In this document: positions 44,644 through 54,417 of the stretch, in pieces
Layout: each line of letters begins with the position of its first letter
Numbering within the stretch: the first letter of the stretch is position 1
The notes under the pieces: generated by a model
Told to the model about the DNA's origin: nothing
Database searches by the model: none
The model's input: the letters and a program-made list of their open reading frames with translations, nothing else
Made by a program: the position numbers and the translations under genes
DNA from: Fischerella thermalis PCC 7521
GTDB lineage: Bacteria; Cyanobacteriota; Cyanobacteriia; Cyanobacteriales; Nostocaceae
DNA length: 64,000 nt
NCBI RefSeq assembly: GCF_000317225.1
Contig: NZ_AJLL01000007.1
Span: 1 to 64,000 of the forward strand
Direction of reading: 5' to 3'

Positions 44644-45717
44644 TTAAACCCTCTCTTTTGCCCACGCCGCTGTATTACTAATTGCATTGAATACTGCAAA
44701 TCCCCCCGCAGCTGCTAAAAGCAAAGATACTATTGGTGCTAAGACTCCCAAAAAAATCATGAACCACATTAAATCGGGATCAGCACTAGCGTCTTCACCA
44801 GGGCCATTGACAATTACTGTGGCAGTTAAAATGGCAATAATCGTGAAGGAAATTTTGGCAATTCCCAACGATAAAAATCCAGTCATCCAAGCAAAAATCG
44901 GCTTACCAGCTACAGGTAACAAAGAACCCCCCACAGCTAATGGTCCTAAAGTTGCTACTAACAACATCGTAGCTTCGATTAAATTTTGAAATGCATATTG
45001 CAAGGAAATGAAAAAATTTTTAATGCTAGTCTGGACTGTGGAACCTAAGAAAGAATTAAATGTATTTTCTGGTACGCTATTTGTGCTAAATGCGATTTGA
45101 TTAATCTTACTTTCTAGCCGATTAATCCAAACTTTATCACCATATAAATCTCTATAAGTCTGCCACAGAATTTCTATTTTTTCTCTGCCTCTTTGAAAAC
45201 ATTGATTTTGTTGTTCACCTGTTAATGACTGGCAAGGACGCAGCACAGATCCAGCTACTTCTTCAGCAACACCCATACTCAATGCTTGCTGATAATTTCT
45301 ATTAGCATCTGCTGTGGTGATCACTTGCTGATTTACTGTGTTGATGAAATTTCTAATTCCCAGTGTCAGATTAGACAATATACTACCGCTTCCTGTATTA
45401 GTTAATAGTATTACCACTATAAAAGGCCAAATCAAAGCAGAAATCGGACGGGAATATTCACTATAGATAACATCTCTGAGCCATTGGATCATGAAAAATA
45501 ATAGTGTGCCGACTGCGAAAAATACGCCCAGATTTGTTAATGCTCCATATAAATTATCATTAGTATTATTTTGTAATAAATCTAACCATTGATTTTCCCA
45601 ACTTTCCGAAACACTTTTGGCAGTAGTGAAGCCACTGTTGAGAATATCGGGAATATCAGGAACGTTAGATTGGGCAAAAAATCTTGAAGGATAAAGTTGG
45701 GAAATTATAATTTTCAT
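44644..45717 (-). CDS. VirB6/TrbL-like polytopic membrane protein
   Basis: 357 aa. Membrane helices occur near 60-80, 90-110, and four to five in the C-terminal half (MLLVATLGPLAVGGSLLPVA, IAKISFTIIAILTATVIV, WFMIFLGVLAPIVSLLLAAA). A large central loop (about 120-235) carries a Cys pair (RPCQSLTGEQQNQC). Topology and place in the cluster match VirB6/TrbL inner-membrane channel components. Sequence is too diverged for a direct family call by eye. Confidence 0.65.
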   Translation of the reverse strand: MKIIISQLYPSRFFAQSNVPDIPDILNSGFTTAKSVSESWENQWLDLLQNNTNDNLYGALTNLGVFFAVGTLLFFMIQWLRDVIYSEYSRPISALIWPFIVVILLTNTGSGSILSNLTLGIRNFINTVNQQVITTADANRNYQQALSMGVAEEVAGSVLRPCQSLTGEQQNQCFQRGREKIEILWQTYRDLYGDKVWINRLESKINQIAFSTNSVPENTFNSFLGSTVQTSIKNFFISLQYAFQNLIEATMLLVATLGPLAVGGSLLPVAGKPIFAWMTGFLSLGIAKISFTIIAILTATVIVNGPGEDASADPDLMWFMIFLGVLAPIVSLLLAAAGGFAVFNAISNTAAWAKERV

Positions 45718-45731
45718 TTCGAGGATTTGAG

Positions 45732-46535
45732 TTATTGTTCAAACTGCCTACCAAATAAATCTACTTGAGAAGAATTTCGTAATAGTCTAGATGCTTCAGT
45801 AGCATTATCTACTCTGCGTGCGCGGTTATTTTCTTCTACTTGTTGGGAAATATTCGCTAAATTTAAATTGGAGTATTGTAGAAATTGGTTAGTTTGCATT
45901 GTTTGGGCTAAATGTTCGCTTGTTATTTTCACTTCTTCCTCTTGCATTTTGTTATTTTGTAGTAAAAAGTTCAGCTGACCAATACCCAAAAGTGAAGTGA
46001 TGCTAGCTAATGCGTTTTGAACAGGATCAGGTATTGCATTTTTAAAACTTTCAAGCTGAGTATTTATCTCCTCTTGCAGTTTTTCATTTTCCTGGTTAAA
46101 TCCTGCAATTGTTTGGATTGTTTGTTCTGTTGATTCTAATTTTGTTTTTAATCTCAATTGTCCATTTGTACCCAATAATCCAGATGCTGCACCACGAGTA
46201 ATTAAGCGATTAATTTCATTGCTGACTAAATTTGCTCTCACTGTGGAATTATTATCGAATTTGTCTGCGGAAGTGTAGTACCAAATCGTCCGATCACGAA
46301 TGATTTCTCCGGCGGCGTTGGGGTTGGGTATGTTCAATTCTCCGGTGGAACTATCAATGGCAATTTGAGCTTCTGCTTCTATTGGTTGTAGTGTTTCGGT
46401 GAGGTTATTTCTCAGGTAGTTTTGTAAGTCGGTTGCGTAAGATTGAAAGTCTGTCCAAACTTGACCAAGGTCTGCTATTGCTGGTAGGATGGTGAGTAAT
46501 GAAAGAGGTATGGCAAGTAAAATTATTTTTTTCAT
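45732..46535 (-). CDS. VirB5/TrbJ-like secreted helical protein
   Basis: 267 aa with a signal peptide (MKKIILLAIPLSLLTILPAIA). The mature part is mostly helical and Gln/Asn/Glu-rich with coiled-coil stretches (about 145-170 and 205-240). TrbJ/VirB5 proteins are periplasmic pilus-tip or assembly factors with the same profile, encoded between the B4 and B6 genes as here. Confidence 0.6.
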   Translation of the reverse strand: MKKIILLAIPLSLLTILPAIADLGQVWTDFQSYATDLQNYLRNNLTETLQPIEAEAQIAIDSSTGELNIPNPNAAGEIIRDRTIWYYTSADKFDNNSTVRANLVSNEINRLITRGAASGLLGTNGQLRLKTKLESTEQTIQTIAGFNQENEKLQEEINTQLESFKNAIPDPVQNALASITSLLGIGQLNFLLQNNKMQEEEVKITSEHLAQTMQTNQFLQYSNLNLANISQQVEENNRARRVDNATEASRLLRNSSQVDLFGRQFEQ

Positions 46536-46566
46536 AACTGCTGGGTAAGTAGATTTTTATTTAATA

Positions 46567-46599
46567 CGAACACAGATGCACACCGATGAACACAGATGG
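46567..46599. repeat. 33-bp repeat, copy 3 (gap between VirB4- and VirB5-like genes)
   Basis: Identical over 33 bp to the 41188-41220 element and in the same orientation. Confidence 0.85.
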
Positions 46600-46668
46600 A
46601 TTTTTTGTTTGCATTTAAGTTTGTAGTAAGGGGTTTAGCTTTGACTACAAATAAGCAATTTAAGCAAT

Positions 46669-49413
46669 TTAACCGCGTAGTAATGCTACTAATTGACGTG
46701 CAAAGACAGAAACTGCTTCGTATTTATCTTTGTGAGTCTGCATAACTTTTTGACGTGCAGCTTGTTCTTGGGGATTGTTAGCTACTACTGCTAATTGTTC
46801 GTAACCTGGGTAGTAGCGACAGAAGGTATAAATCCCGTTATCATCTAATAACCATTGGCTATAAATTCCTTCTTTACGAGGGAAAAAGCTTTCAGTTGCG
46901 TTGCGCGCAATGATTTCGCGGGGATATTTGAGAATGTTGGTGAAACTATCAACGGCTACTGGCTGAATTCGACCTATTAAGCGTGTAGTGAGGTTTTGTA
47001 AAATTTTGGATGATGCTTTAGATTTGGCAATTGTATCAGGGTCTTGGGCTGAGAGGATGACTCTAATACCGGCTTTCGCACCGTTAGCACAAATTCTTCC
47101 TACTAAATCAGAAATTTGGTCGAATTCAAAGAGAATTGGTGCTTCATCAATGAAGAATATAGAAGCAGGACTACTTAAGGCGCGGCGTAATGCTGCGGAA
47201 TAAGCACTCAAAGATAGCACTGCTGCGTCTTCGTTATCTGCAAGGTTCCGCAAAGCGAAAACCAAAAGTTGTGCATCTGTGGGAAAACTAGAAGGTGCGG
47301 AAATTGCTTTACCTACACGACTGGAAAGCCAAAATCGCAGGCGCAGCTGAATTTGATTTAAGGCGTCTTCAACTCTACCTGCGATCGATTCGAGTTGCAA
47401 ATGTTCTGGCGAACAAAAATAGAGAAAATCTCTTAATGTTGGGGTTTTCTGCCAAGCTATACTACCAAAGCCACCTGCGATCGCTTCTTGATATCGTGTT
47501 TTAATACTTTCATCGGTAAAGAAGGCTCCTAATGCTAAGTTTAAGAGCGATCGCACTGTTTGCGATAATAGCTGATTCTCGCTAGATGACCCCAAAACCA
47601 TTGTCATCAAAGCAGATTCGAGGAAAGCGATATAATCCAACATGCGATCGCGTTGTTCTTCTGGATTCAACAAGCGCAGATCTGGTTGTTCAAATAAGTT
47701 ATTTGATTGTTTGGAGATATCAAAATACGCTCCATTCCCCTCCATAAAATATGTGTAGTCGGTGAAAGTAGACGTACCATCGGGTTTGGGAAAATCTAGT
47801 GCTACTACAGGAATGTTATGAGCTAAAGCTTGTGTTAAAATCCCTGAAACCAATACTGATTTACCTGCACGGGTGGTAGCAAATAGTGCTAAGTTTTTAT
47901 GTTGGTTGAATAAATCTAAATGAACTGGTGTACCGCCTTCTTCAGCAATTAATTCAAAACCTTCGCGATCGCCTGCTTTAGTTAACACCAAAGGCATTAA
48001 TCCTGGGACTTCACTTGTTAAATATAACTGACGTCGATTAAAAGGTCTAGCGAGTAGAGTCTCCCAAACAATTGGTAAAGTTTGCAACCAAATTTTCCAA
48101 GCATATTCTGTTTCTCTAATTACCCTAGCTGGACGTTGAAAACAGTTTTCAATATATCTTGTAGCTTCATCCAATCTCTCGATGCTCGGACGATGCACTA
48201 AAATAGCTATACCTGCGTAAATCGGTAGTGCTCCCTCGTATAATTGTTCTTGTGCTGCTACAGATTTTCTTAACTTTAATTGAGCATTGACATCGATAGT
48301 TCTACTTTTTTCCTGTGCTAATAAAGCCGTAATATTTGACTGCTTTAATACCCGTTGCAGTGTAGTTTTGACTATTGCTGGATTCGCTGCACTCAACTGA
48401 CAAAAAATTTCTGTGTCTATGACATTTTCTCTGGCTAACAGTTCCCAAAGATAACGTAATTGAGCGGTTTTACTCGGCCAACCACCAGGTTTTTCGAGAA
48501 AAGTCATGACGCCGACATAGTTACTGTTAACATGAACCCAGCGGCGATCGGCACAAGGTACATCAGACTCAATTAGCAAAGTTGTACTATGGATATTCTC
48601 AATCAGTAATCTGGTACTAGCTAAGTCTGAATTAGCTTGTTCACGTAAACCATTTTCATCTAAAGTCAACAATTGAGGAATATCTATTGGTTGGGTATCA
48701 TTGAACCTTCTCCAAACTTCTCCCCATAATTCTTGTGTATTCAGAGGTTTAATATCTAACCCCATTTTGTTAGATAAAAGTTGTTCCCAACGACAAAAAC
48801 CATTTTTATAGGCATTAGTAATAATCGTTTCAATACGTTGGTTTTCGACTTCTGCTAAATCACCTTTAAATTTCAACCACCAAGTTTCACCTTTAGCTAA
48901 TAATTTTTCTATCCAATCATCTGTATTTGCCGCATCTGGTTCAATTGTGTAAGTTACATAAATTCGCAAAAATTTTGGCTTCCGGATACCAGAACGAGTT
49001 AATTCTTGAACTCTTGCTCTTTCTGAAAGCAATAAATATTTAATATCTGGCGATGGAGATTTTTTAACAAGAGATGCTAGCTCTTTTTGTCGCTGTTTAT
49101 CTGAACTAAAAGACCCTAAATGTAAAGTTATTCTTTCACCTTCAGGGATATCTTTTAAGCCAGCTTCAATGTTATTCAAAATGGTATTAATTTGTTCTGG
49201 TCTTAAGGTCGTATGAATTCCTTGACAGTCAAAACCAAAAACGAAACAAAACCTATCTTTTTGGTTTCCTTTCGTCAAAGTGTAAGCACCGATATCGCGT
49301 CCATCAAGCGATATGCGTAGCATTGTTGCTAGATGTAAAGCGTCTTCAAAGGGTGTGAATCGTGTTTCACTTCCGGCGACGCCGACGCTTTGTTTTCCGA
49401 TTTTTTGCTTCAT
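46669..49413 (-). CDS. VirB4/TraC-like secretion ATPase
   Basis: 914 aa from ATG 49413; a longer in-frame start would reach further into the VirB3-like gene. Walker A is ATTRAGKS at residues 512-519, unusual in having Ala instead of the first Gly. Walker B is FFIDEAP with Asp756-Glu757. LALDFPKPDGTST-type sequence after Walker A and RVILSAQDPDTIA plus RLIGRIQP near the C-terminus are typical of the VirB4/TraC/FtsK-HerA group. It would energise assembly of the inner-membrane complex. It overlaps the VirB3-like gene by 47 bp, as VirB3-VirB4 pairs often do. Confidence 0.85.
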   Translation of the reverse strand: MKQKIGKQSVGVAGSETRFTPFEDALHLATMLRISLDGRDIGAYTLTKGNQKDRFCFVFGFDCQGIHTTLRPEQINTILNNIEAGLKDIPEGERITLHLGSFSSDKQRQKELASLVKKSPSPDIKYLLLSERARVQELTRSGIRKPKFLRIYVTYTIEPDAANTDDWIEKLLAKGETWWLKFKGDLAEVENQRIETIITNAYKNGFCRWEQLLSNKMGLDIKPLNTQELWGEVWRRFNDTQPIDIPQLLTLDENGLREQANSDLASTRLLIENIHSTTLLIESDVPCADRRWVHVNSNYVGVMTFLEKPGGWPSKTAQLRYLWELLARENVIDTEIFCQLSAANPAIVKTTLQRVLKQSNITALLAQEKSRTIDVNAQLKLRKSVAAQEQLYEGALPIYAGIAILVHRPSIERLDEATRYIENCFQRPARVIRETEYAWKIWLQTLPIVWETLLARPFNRRQLYLTSEVPGLMPLVLTKAGDREGFELIAEEGGTPVHLDLFNQHKNLALFATTRAGKSVLVSGILTQALAHNIPVVALDFPKPDGTSTFTDYTYFMEGNGAYFDISKQSNNLFEQPDLRLLNPEEQRDRMLDYIAFLESALMTMVLGSSSENQLLSQTVRSLLNLALGAFFTDESIKTRYQEAIAGGFGSIAWQKTPTLRDFLYFCSPEHLQLESIAGRVEDALNQIQLRLRFWLSSRVGKAISAPSSFPTDAQLLVFALRNLADNEDAAVLSLSAYSAALRRALSSPASIFFIDEAPILFEFDQISDLVGRICANGAKAGIRVILSAQDPDTIAKSKASSKILQNLTTRLIGRIQPVAVDSFTNILKYPREIIARNATESFFPRKEGIYSQWLLDDNGIYTFCRYYPGYEQLAVVANNPQEQAARQKVMQTHKDKYEAVSVFARQLVALLRG

Positions 49414-49738
49414 GGTTATTTTCCAGCAAGCTTTGATAACGAGCAAAGCCTCTAGTCCAAGTGGGAACCCCAATAAATTTACTTAAAAAGCGCCAACTCC
49501 TACCACCAGTTAAGATCCACCAAGTCGCCATTCCCCAAGCAGTAATTAGCAATGTCCACAACCATTTTTGAAACTCATCACTAAAGATACCGCCAAAAAT
49601 TCCATTGACGATAAAGTAGGAAGTTAAGGCTATTACTGTCCAAGGAAAGACTTGATCAGCAGGAATTGGACCTAGTGAAGGTTGAGTTCCTAAAATTTGA
49701 TTTACTGGTCGAAATTCTTTATCTGATTCTTGAGACAT
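49367..49738 (-). CDS. VirB3/TrbD-like small membrane protein
   Basis: 123 aa with two hydrophobic segments (VIALTSYFIVNGIFGGIF and WTLLITAWGMATWWILTGG) and a very basic tail (KNRKTKRRRRRK). Two-helix topology, position before VirB4 and overlap with it match VirB3. The first ~30 residues are soluble. The call depends on context. Confidence 0.6.
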   Translation of the reverse strand: MSQESDKEFRPVNQILGTQPSLGPIPADQVFPWTVIALTSYFIVNGIFGGIFSDEFQKWLWTLLITAWGMATWWILTGGRSWRFLSKFIGVPTWTRGFARYQSLLENNHEAKNRKTKRRRRRK

Positions 49739-49776
49739 GGCGAACTTCTGATCTGTTTTTCATCTTTACTGATGAA

Positions 49777-50400
49777 TCAATTAGTTGTATTGGTGTCACC
49801 AATAACGAAGCCAGTGAGTACATCAGCAATAGTTACCGCAACTACAACTAATAAGGGAATTCTAGCAACACTTTGCCAGTCTTCATCTTTCCGAACTGCA
49901 TTAATTACACCAATCAGGGAAACAGCTATATATAGTAAGTAAAGCGCACGTAATACATTAAATACTAGACTAACTGCTGCTTGAGTATTGCTACCTGTTG
50001 CCGCACCTTGTGTTAGGGTATTTTTGAAAAAATCTTCAGCTTTTCTGAAAAACTGTGCTTGTGCTGGGTCTGCAAAATAATCTAACCAAAATGCACTGAA
50101 AATAATAGCTACTCCTAACATTTGTAACAAGATAATATATCGTTTTGGTAGATTGACTTGTTGCCCAATTTTATGCAAGACAACTGCGCTTAAACTACTA
50201 AAAACTAAACAAAAAAGTAGGATGGGACTTTTCAGACTTATTACACTTAAAAATACAGCACAAGCAATTAAAAAAGGGACAGACTCTAACAGTCTCATCC
50301 AGCATATTTTCAAAATAGTAATCAATTTATAGATTATATTTATTACCCTTTGGTCAAAAGCTCTCAAAAATTTTCTCTGATGATAAATTTGCCTAGACAT
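49777..50400 (-). CDS. VirB2-like pilin candidate with extra N-terminal membrane region
   Basis: 207 aa from ATG 50400 (AAGGAA upstream). The C-terminal ~100 residues resemble VirB2/TrbC pilins: a hydrophobic leader ending in Ala-x-Ala-like ADPAQAQ, then FFRKAEDFFKN, two membrane helices (VFNVLRALYLLYIAVSLIGV and RIPLLVVVAVTIADVLTGFV) joined by a short basic loop. About 100 residues with two to three helices precede it, unlike standard pilins. First gene of the cluster. Confidence 0.5.
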   Translation of the reverse strand: MSRQIYHQRKFLRAFDQRVINIIYKLITILKICWMRLLESVPFLIACAVFLSVISLKSPILLFCLVFSSLSAVVLHKIGQQVNLPKRYIILLQMLGVAIIFSAFWLDYFADPAQAQFFRKAEDFFKNTLTQGAATGSNTQAAVSLVFNVLRALYLLYIAVSLIGVINAVRKDEDWQSVARIPLLVVVAVTIADVLTGFVIGDTNTTN

Positions 50401-50451
50401 CTGTAGATTTCCTTTTTGTGCATTACAACAACTCGTGGGCTTCGGGATCAC

Positions 50452-51004
50452 AATTTAACATGAATAAACATTTAACTTAAACAAAATTATTAAAATAATG
50501 TAAATTATTATACACGTAATTTCAATGTAAATAAACACAATTTTTGCTAATTGATTTTTGCAAACAGACTCAGGACTATTACAGTTCTACAGAATATTTT
50601 TTATATGGTTCGTGATCATCACAAAGCCTAGACCCCCGACTTCTTTGAGAATTCGGGGATCTTGTCTCTCAGGAATAATTTGGCAATACTATAGCTGGAA
50701 CTTAGCATTTGGGAATAAATTTGATGGAATAGTTGTTCTTTTTCCCTTTTGCTGTATGTCATGCTTGACTATCCAAAACTAGGGTATCAGCTAAGTATTT
50801 TATCGTTTGCAGAGAATTCGGTTGCATTCTGAAATTAAATAGCGTGTGGTCTTCATTCATATTGTCGCTTATTAATTTTTTTTAAACTACGTAAATTCTC
50901 GCAGCGTAAAAATAGTAGGTTATTTAACTATTGCTTCACTTGAATTTAACCAGGGATTGATAGATTTCACCTCAAAGGAGTGAAATCACAAGGATTCAGA
51001 GCAA
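50452..51004. other. Gap with a CCCCGA hairpin repeat
   Basis: 550 bp upstream of the VirB-like cluster. It holds a small palindrome at 50634-50658 (CCCCGA...TCGGGG) of the same class as those at 60788 and 63546. No credible gene; the cluster promoter should lie near 50401-50520 but no sharp -35/-10 pair is seen. Confidence 0.5.
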
Positions 51005-51262
51005 GTGTCTTTCTCACGACGTAGGTTTCTATCTCTGGCTGGTGTAACCGCTGCTGGTGTGACTCCCCTAGAAGCTTTCTATGCCAGAGTTTCCCATGGT
51101 CAAGCCAGAAATGGTATCGGTCATGGTGCTATAAAACCCAAGCTACCTGTGAACTACAGAGAGTTAACCAGTACCGTCATCAGTGATCTCAGTCGAATTC
51201 CGCAAACTGTTCTCTGTTCCCTTTTGAACATTTGGGCGATCGCATACTTGGCTACTTGTTAA
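51005..51262 (+). pseudogene. PhoX-type alkaline phosphatase, N-terminal remnant
   Basis: GTG 51005, with AAGGA upstream, begins a Tat signal (SRRRFLSLAGVTAAGVTPLE) followed by AFYARVSHGQA and PVNYRELTSTVISDLSRIP, which I recognise from cyanobacterial PhoX-family phosphatases. The sequence loses similarity after ~65 codons and ends at codon 86 of a family normally over 500 aa. No catalytic residue remains. The 260 bp that follow hold no recognisable gene. Confidence 0.6.
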
Positions 51263-51526
51263 AAATATCAAAACTCGCCTCAGTCGATGTTTATTTTTAG
51301 CCCTCAGTACGATCATTAACCAGCTCTGGCAAAATTTACTACTGAGCAAGGCGATGCAGTGCAATCAAAAGATGTAACTGATACCAGTATGAGCATCTGA
51401 GTGCGTAACAATAAGGAAGAGTCGGAATAATTATTGTCACTTCTGACGAATAAGGCTCTACCTTGCTCAAAAGCCTCTACCTCGTTACTGAGAGAACTGA
51501 TCGGTTCTCTCAGTTTTTCTATCCCC

Positions 51527-52210
51527 CTAAAATATGGCTTGCGTCTGCAATAGTGCTAAATCCAGACTGCCTAAGCGTTCATATGCATTATCTATTACAC
51601 GCTTACCCCGGAGAAAACCCGTATTTGCTCCGGGGCAAATGTATTGAAGTGTTTCTGGAGTAAAGCGTTCTAAAAGCATTTTGATGCTCTTTATTTGCCT
51701 ATGCCAGTGAAAAGTCTTAGCTGTTCGCAATGGAACTGGATCACCTTGCTGGTTGGGTAGTAAGTGGCGTCCAGAAAACAGTACACCCCCAGACTTACTA
51801 TAATAAAGGCAAGATGAGCCGGGAGAATGCCCACACGTCCAAATCACTTTTGTGATGGAATCAAGGACAAATTCCTGACTAAAAGTAGTTACAGTAAGCT
51901 CAGGCAAGAGATATGCTTCTTGTTCTTGAATTAAAACTTTACAATCGAAGGCTTGCTGATATTCTACTGTCTTACCAATAGCCCCTCTGTGGGTGAGAAA
52001 TAACCAACTTATACCACCATGCGATCGCATAAAATCTTGGTAAGTTTGATCAAAGGCAGGACAGTCTATCAGGATATTGCCTTCATTTTTGACAATAAAA
52101 TAAGCTGTTCCCCCTAGTGTGTCCCGATTTGGCGGAAATGCAAAAATAGTATCTAGGACTTCCTGTGGTGGCTTGGCTGTATGATTTGATTCTTGAGACA
52201 AGGGACACAT
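51527..52210 (-). CDS. Metallo-beta-lactamase-fold protein lacking the usual metal motif
   Basis: 227 aa. The fold is recognisable from GTAYFIVKNEGNILIDCPAF, WLFLTHRGAIGKTVEYQQAF, VIWTCGHSPGSSCLYY and GVLFSGRHLLP. The signature H-x-H-x-D-H is replaced by HRGAIG, so the dinuclear metal site should be incomplete, though GHSPGS (third-ligand region) is kept. It may have a non-hydrolytic or altered activity. Monocistronic. Confidence 0.8.
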   Translation of the reverse strand: MCPLSQESNHTAKPPQEVLDTIFAFPPNRDTLGGTAYFIVKNEGNILIDCPAFDQTYQDFMRSHGGISWLFLTHRGAIGKTVEYQQAFDCKVLIQEQEAYLLPELTVTTFSQEFVLDSITKVIWTCGHSPGSSCLYYSKSGGVLFSGRHLLPNQQGDPVPLRTAKTFHWHRQIKSIKMLLERFTPETLQYICPGANTGFLRGKRVIDNAYERLGSLDLALLQTQAIF

Positions 52211-52364
52211 GAGAAAAACAATTTACTTGAGGAGTCTTGACAAACCCGGTTTAAGTATAAAACTTCTCTGAATCAAAAAGTGGGATAGTGTCTATCTTGT
52301 GGCAATAATAGTGGAGCGGTTGACCACAAGTTTGGACTGACATTTAAAAATAAACAAAAATCAC

Positions 52365-53855
52365 ATGACAGTTTGGTTTCTGATTCTACTGGGACTAATT
52401 ACTTATCTAATGGTGCAACGTAGTGTTGCTCGCCTCACCCAGACACCTGTCTGGTTATTGTGGTTGGTATTGATGACTCCAGCACTGTTGTGGACAGGAT
52501 GGACAGTAATCCATGGAGCAAAACAACCACTACCGCGATCGCTAATGATTTGGCCATTAGTTATTTGTCCTATTTTATACTGGGTGCTATTTCAACGGGG
52601 ACGCCAACCGCAACAAGACAAACCAACTGAAGTTCAAGCGCCACAAACAGAACCCACAACACTCCCCAGTCCAGAACCAACTCCCGTGCGTCCTATTCAG
52701 CCGAACGAAGAACAAAAACTGCGAGATTGTTTTCCTTGGTCTGTATATTACATCCAGAATATAGAATATAGACCTCAGGCTGTAATTTGCCGAGGGCAAT
52801 TAAGAAGCAAACCAAACGAAGCGTACCAAAAGATTAAAGAAAATATAGAAACAAAATTTGCAGGTAGATTTTTAGTGTTCTTTCAAGAAGATGTAAATGG
52901 CAAACCCTTCTTTGTACTTGTTCCTAATACTCTAGCTACCCAAGGTAATACACCGAGAAAAAAAGAACAATTAAAACAATTTGGTTGGGCATTGTTGCTA
53001 TTGTTAGCCACTTTGGTAACAACTACCAAGGTTGGAGTAGAAATTGCTGGTATTGAATTGACAATCCGCCAATTTCAATCTAACCCAAGCCTGATTTTGC
53101 AAGGATTACCCTACGCCCTAGCTTTGATGTTTATTTTAGGTGTCCACGAACTTGGTCACTATTTAATGGCGACGAGACGCTATAAAATTCGCTCAACCCC
53201 GCCTTACTTTATTCCCATGCCATTTTTCTTGGGAACTTTTGGTGCATTTATTAAGATGCGTAGTCCTGTACCGAACCGTAAAGCTTTATTTGATGTGAGT
53301 ATTGCCGGGCCTTTAGCAGGTTTTGTGGTAACATTGCCTTTATTGATTTGGGGCTTAGCTCACTCTGAGGTTGTGAGTTTACCAGAAGAAAAAACAGGAC
53401 TATTAAATCCTGATGCACTCAATCCCAAATATTCTATTTTGCTAGCCCTGCTCTCCAAGCTGGCTTTGGGTAGTCAATTAACACCACAATCAGCTATTGA
53501 TTTACATCCAGTAGCTGTCGCTGCTTGCTTGGGACTAATCGTAACTGCATTGAATTTGATGCCGGTGGGACAGTTAGATGGGGGTCATATTGTCCATGCA
53601 ATGTTTGGGCAAAGAAACGCTATCTTAATTGGTCAAGTTGCGCGTCTACTGTTGCTGTTGTTGTCTTTAGTTCAACCAGGATTTTTCTTGTGGGCGCTGA
53701 TATTGTTGTTCATACCCTTAATGGATGAACCTGCTTTAAATGATGTCACGGAACTGGACAACCAACGTGATGTTTGGGGATTGTTTGCAATGGCTTTGTT
53801 GGTGATGATCATCCTACCATTACCACAGGCGATCGCTAGTTTGTTGCAGATCTAA
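52365..53855 (+). CDS. Site-2 protease family (M50) membrane metalloprotease
   Basis: 496 aa. Two to three N-terminal hydrophobic segments and a Pro-rich linker (about 85-115) are followed by a soluble domain (about 120-205). The membrane protease core comes next, with HELGH at 261-265 and LMPVGQLDGGH holding Asp405, the zinc site. The long N-terminal soluble domain resembles plant EGY-type and cyanobacterial homologues. Such enzymes cut within membranes to release regulators or process transporters; the substrate is unknown. Confidence 0.88.
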   Translation: MTVWFLILLGLITYLMVQRSVARLTQTPVWLLWLVLMTPALLWTGWTVIHGAKQPLPRSLMIWPLVICPILYWVLFQRGRQPQQDKPTEVQAPQTEPTTLPSPEPTPVRPIQPNEEQKLRDCFPWSVYYIQNIEYRPQAVICRGQLRSKPNEAYQKIKENIETKFAGRFLVFFQEDVNGKPFFVLVPNTLATQGNTPRKKEQLKQFGWALLLLLATLVTTTKVGVEIAGIELTIRQFQSNPSLILQGLPYALALMFILGVHELGHYLMATRRYKIRSTPPYFIPMPFFLGTFGAFIKMRSPVPNRKALFDVSIAGPLAGFVVTLPLLIWGLAHSEVVSLPEEKTGLLNPDALNPKYSILLALLSKLALGSQLTPQSAIDLHPVAVAACLGLIVTALNLMPVGQLDGGHIVHAMFGQRNAILIGQVARLLLLLLSLVQPGFFLWALILLFIPLMDEPALNDVTELDNQRDVWGLFAMALLVMIILPLPQAIASLLQI

Positions 53856-53881
53856 ATTTGCAGATCAATCAGACCCAAATT

Positions 53882-54370
53882 ATGAGTAAATGGGTAAATC
53901 CTGAAGAATGGCAGCGATTGAGAATTAGTGAGTTCTGTCCAGTATGCCAAAATGGTAAGCCTCTTGGCATTGTTGCTGAATTAGAAGCATCATACCTAAC
54001 CAGTGTTGAAGATGCTCCCATGAAAGGTTACTGCTGTCTAGTTCTCAAACGACATGCAATTGAAATACATGATTTGACTACTGAAGAAGCTGCTGCATTG
54101 ATGCGAGATATGCAAACAACCTCCAAAGCTGTAGCTGAAATTACGCAGCCGATCAAGATGAACTATGAGATTCACGGCAATTCTATACCACACCTGCACG
54201 TACACTTCTTTCCCCGCTATGTCGGAGATCCGTTTGAAAATGCTCCTGTGAATCCCCGTATTATTTCTAAACCTGTTTATATGGCAGGTGAATTTGCAGA
54301 ATTTGTCAAGCAGTTACAAAAAGCGATCACCTCAATTACGACTTCAATGAAAACTCACAAAGACGCTTGA
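53882..54370 (+). CDS. HIT-family nucleotide hydrolase/transferase
   Basis: 162 aa from ATG 53882 (the preceding in-frame TTG overlaps little and is disfavoured). The histidine triad is HLHVHFFPR in IHGNSIPHLHVHFFPR. An N-terminal FCPVCQNG Cys pair may bind zinc as in some HIT proteins. The family hydrolyses nucleotidyl phosphoramidates or dinucleoside polyphosphates. It starts 27 bp after the protease gene and may be co-transcribed. Confidence 0.88.
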   Translation: MSKWVNPEEWQRLRISEFCPVCQNGKPLGIVAELEASYLTSVEDAPMKGYCCLVLKRHAIEIHDLTTEEAAALMRDMQTTSKAVAEITQPIKMNYEIHGNSIPHLHVHFFPRYVGDPFENAPVNPRIISKPVYMAGEFAEFVKQLQKAITSITTSMKTHKDA

Positions 54371-54417
54371 ATAAAGCTTGTATTTTTATGCGTCTTTGTG
54401 GTCCAATATTGTTTTAA

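Noticed and set aside
41188-46599. 33-bp repeats as a dispersed CRISPR
   Set aside because: Copies are about 2.5-2.8 kb apart with genes between, and one is inverted; there is no repeat-spacer periodicity.
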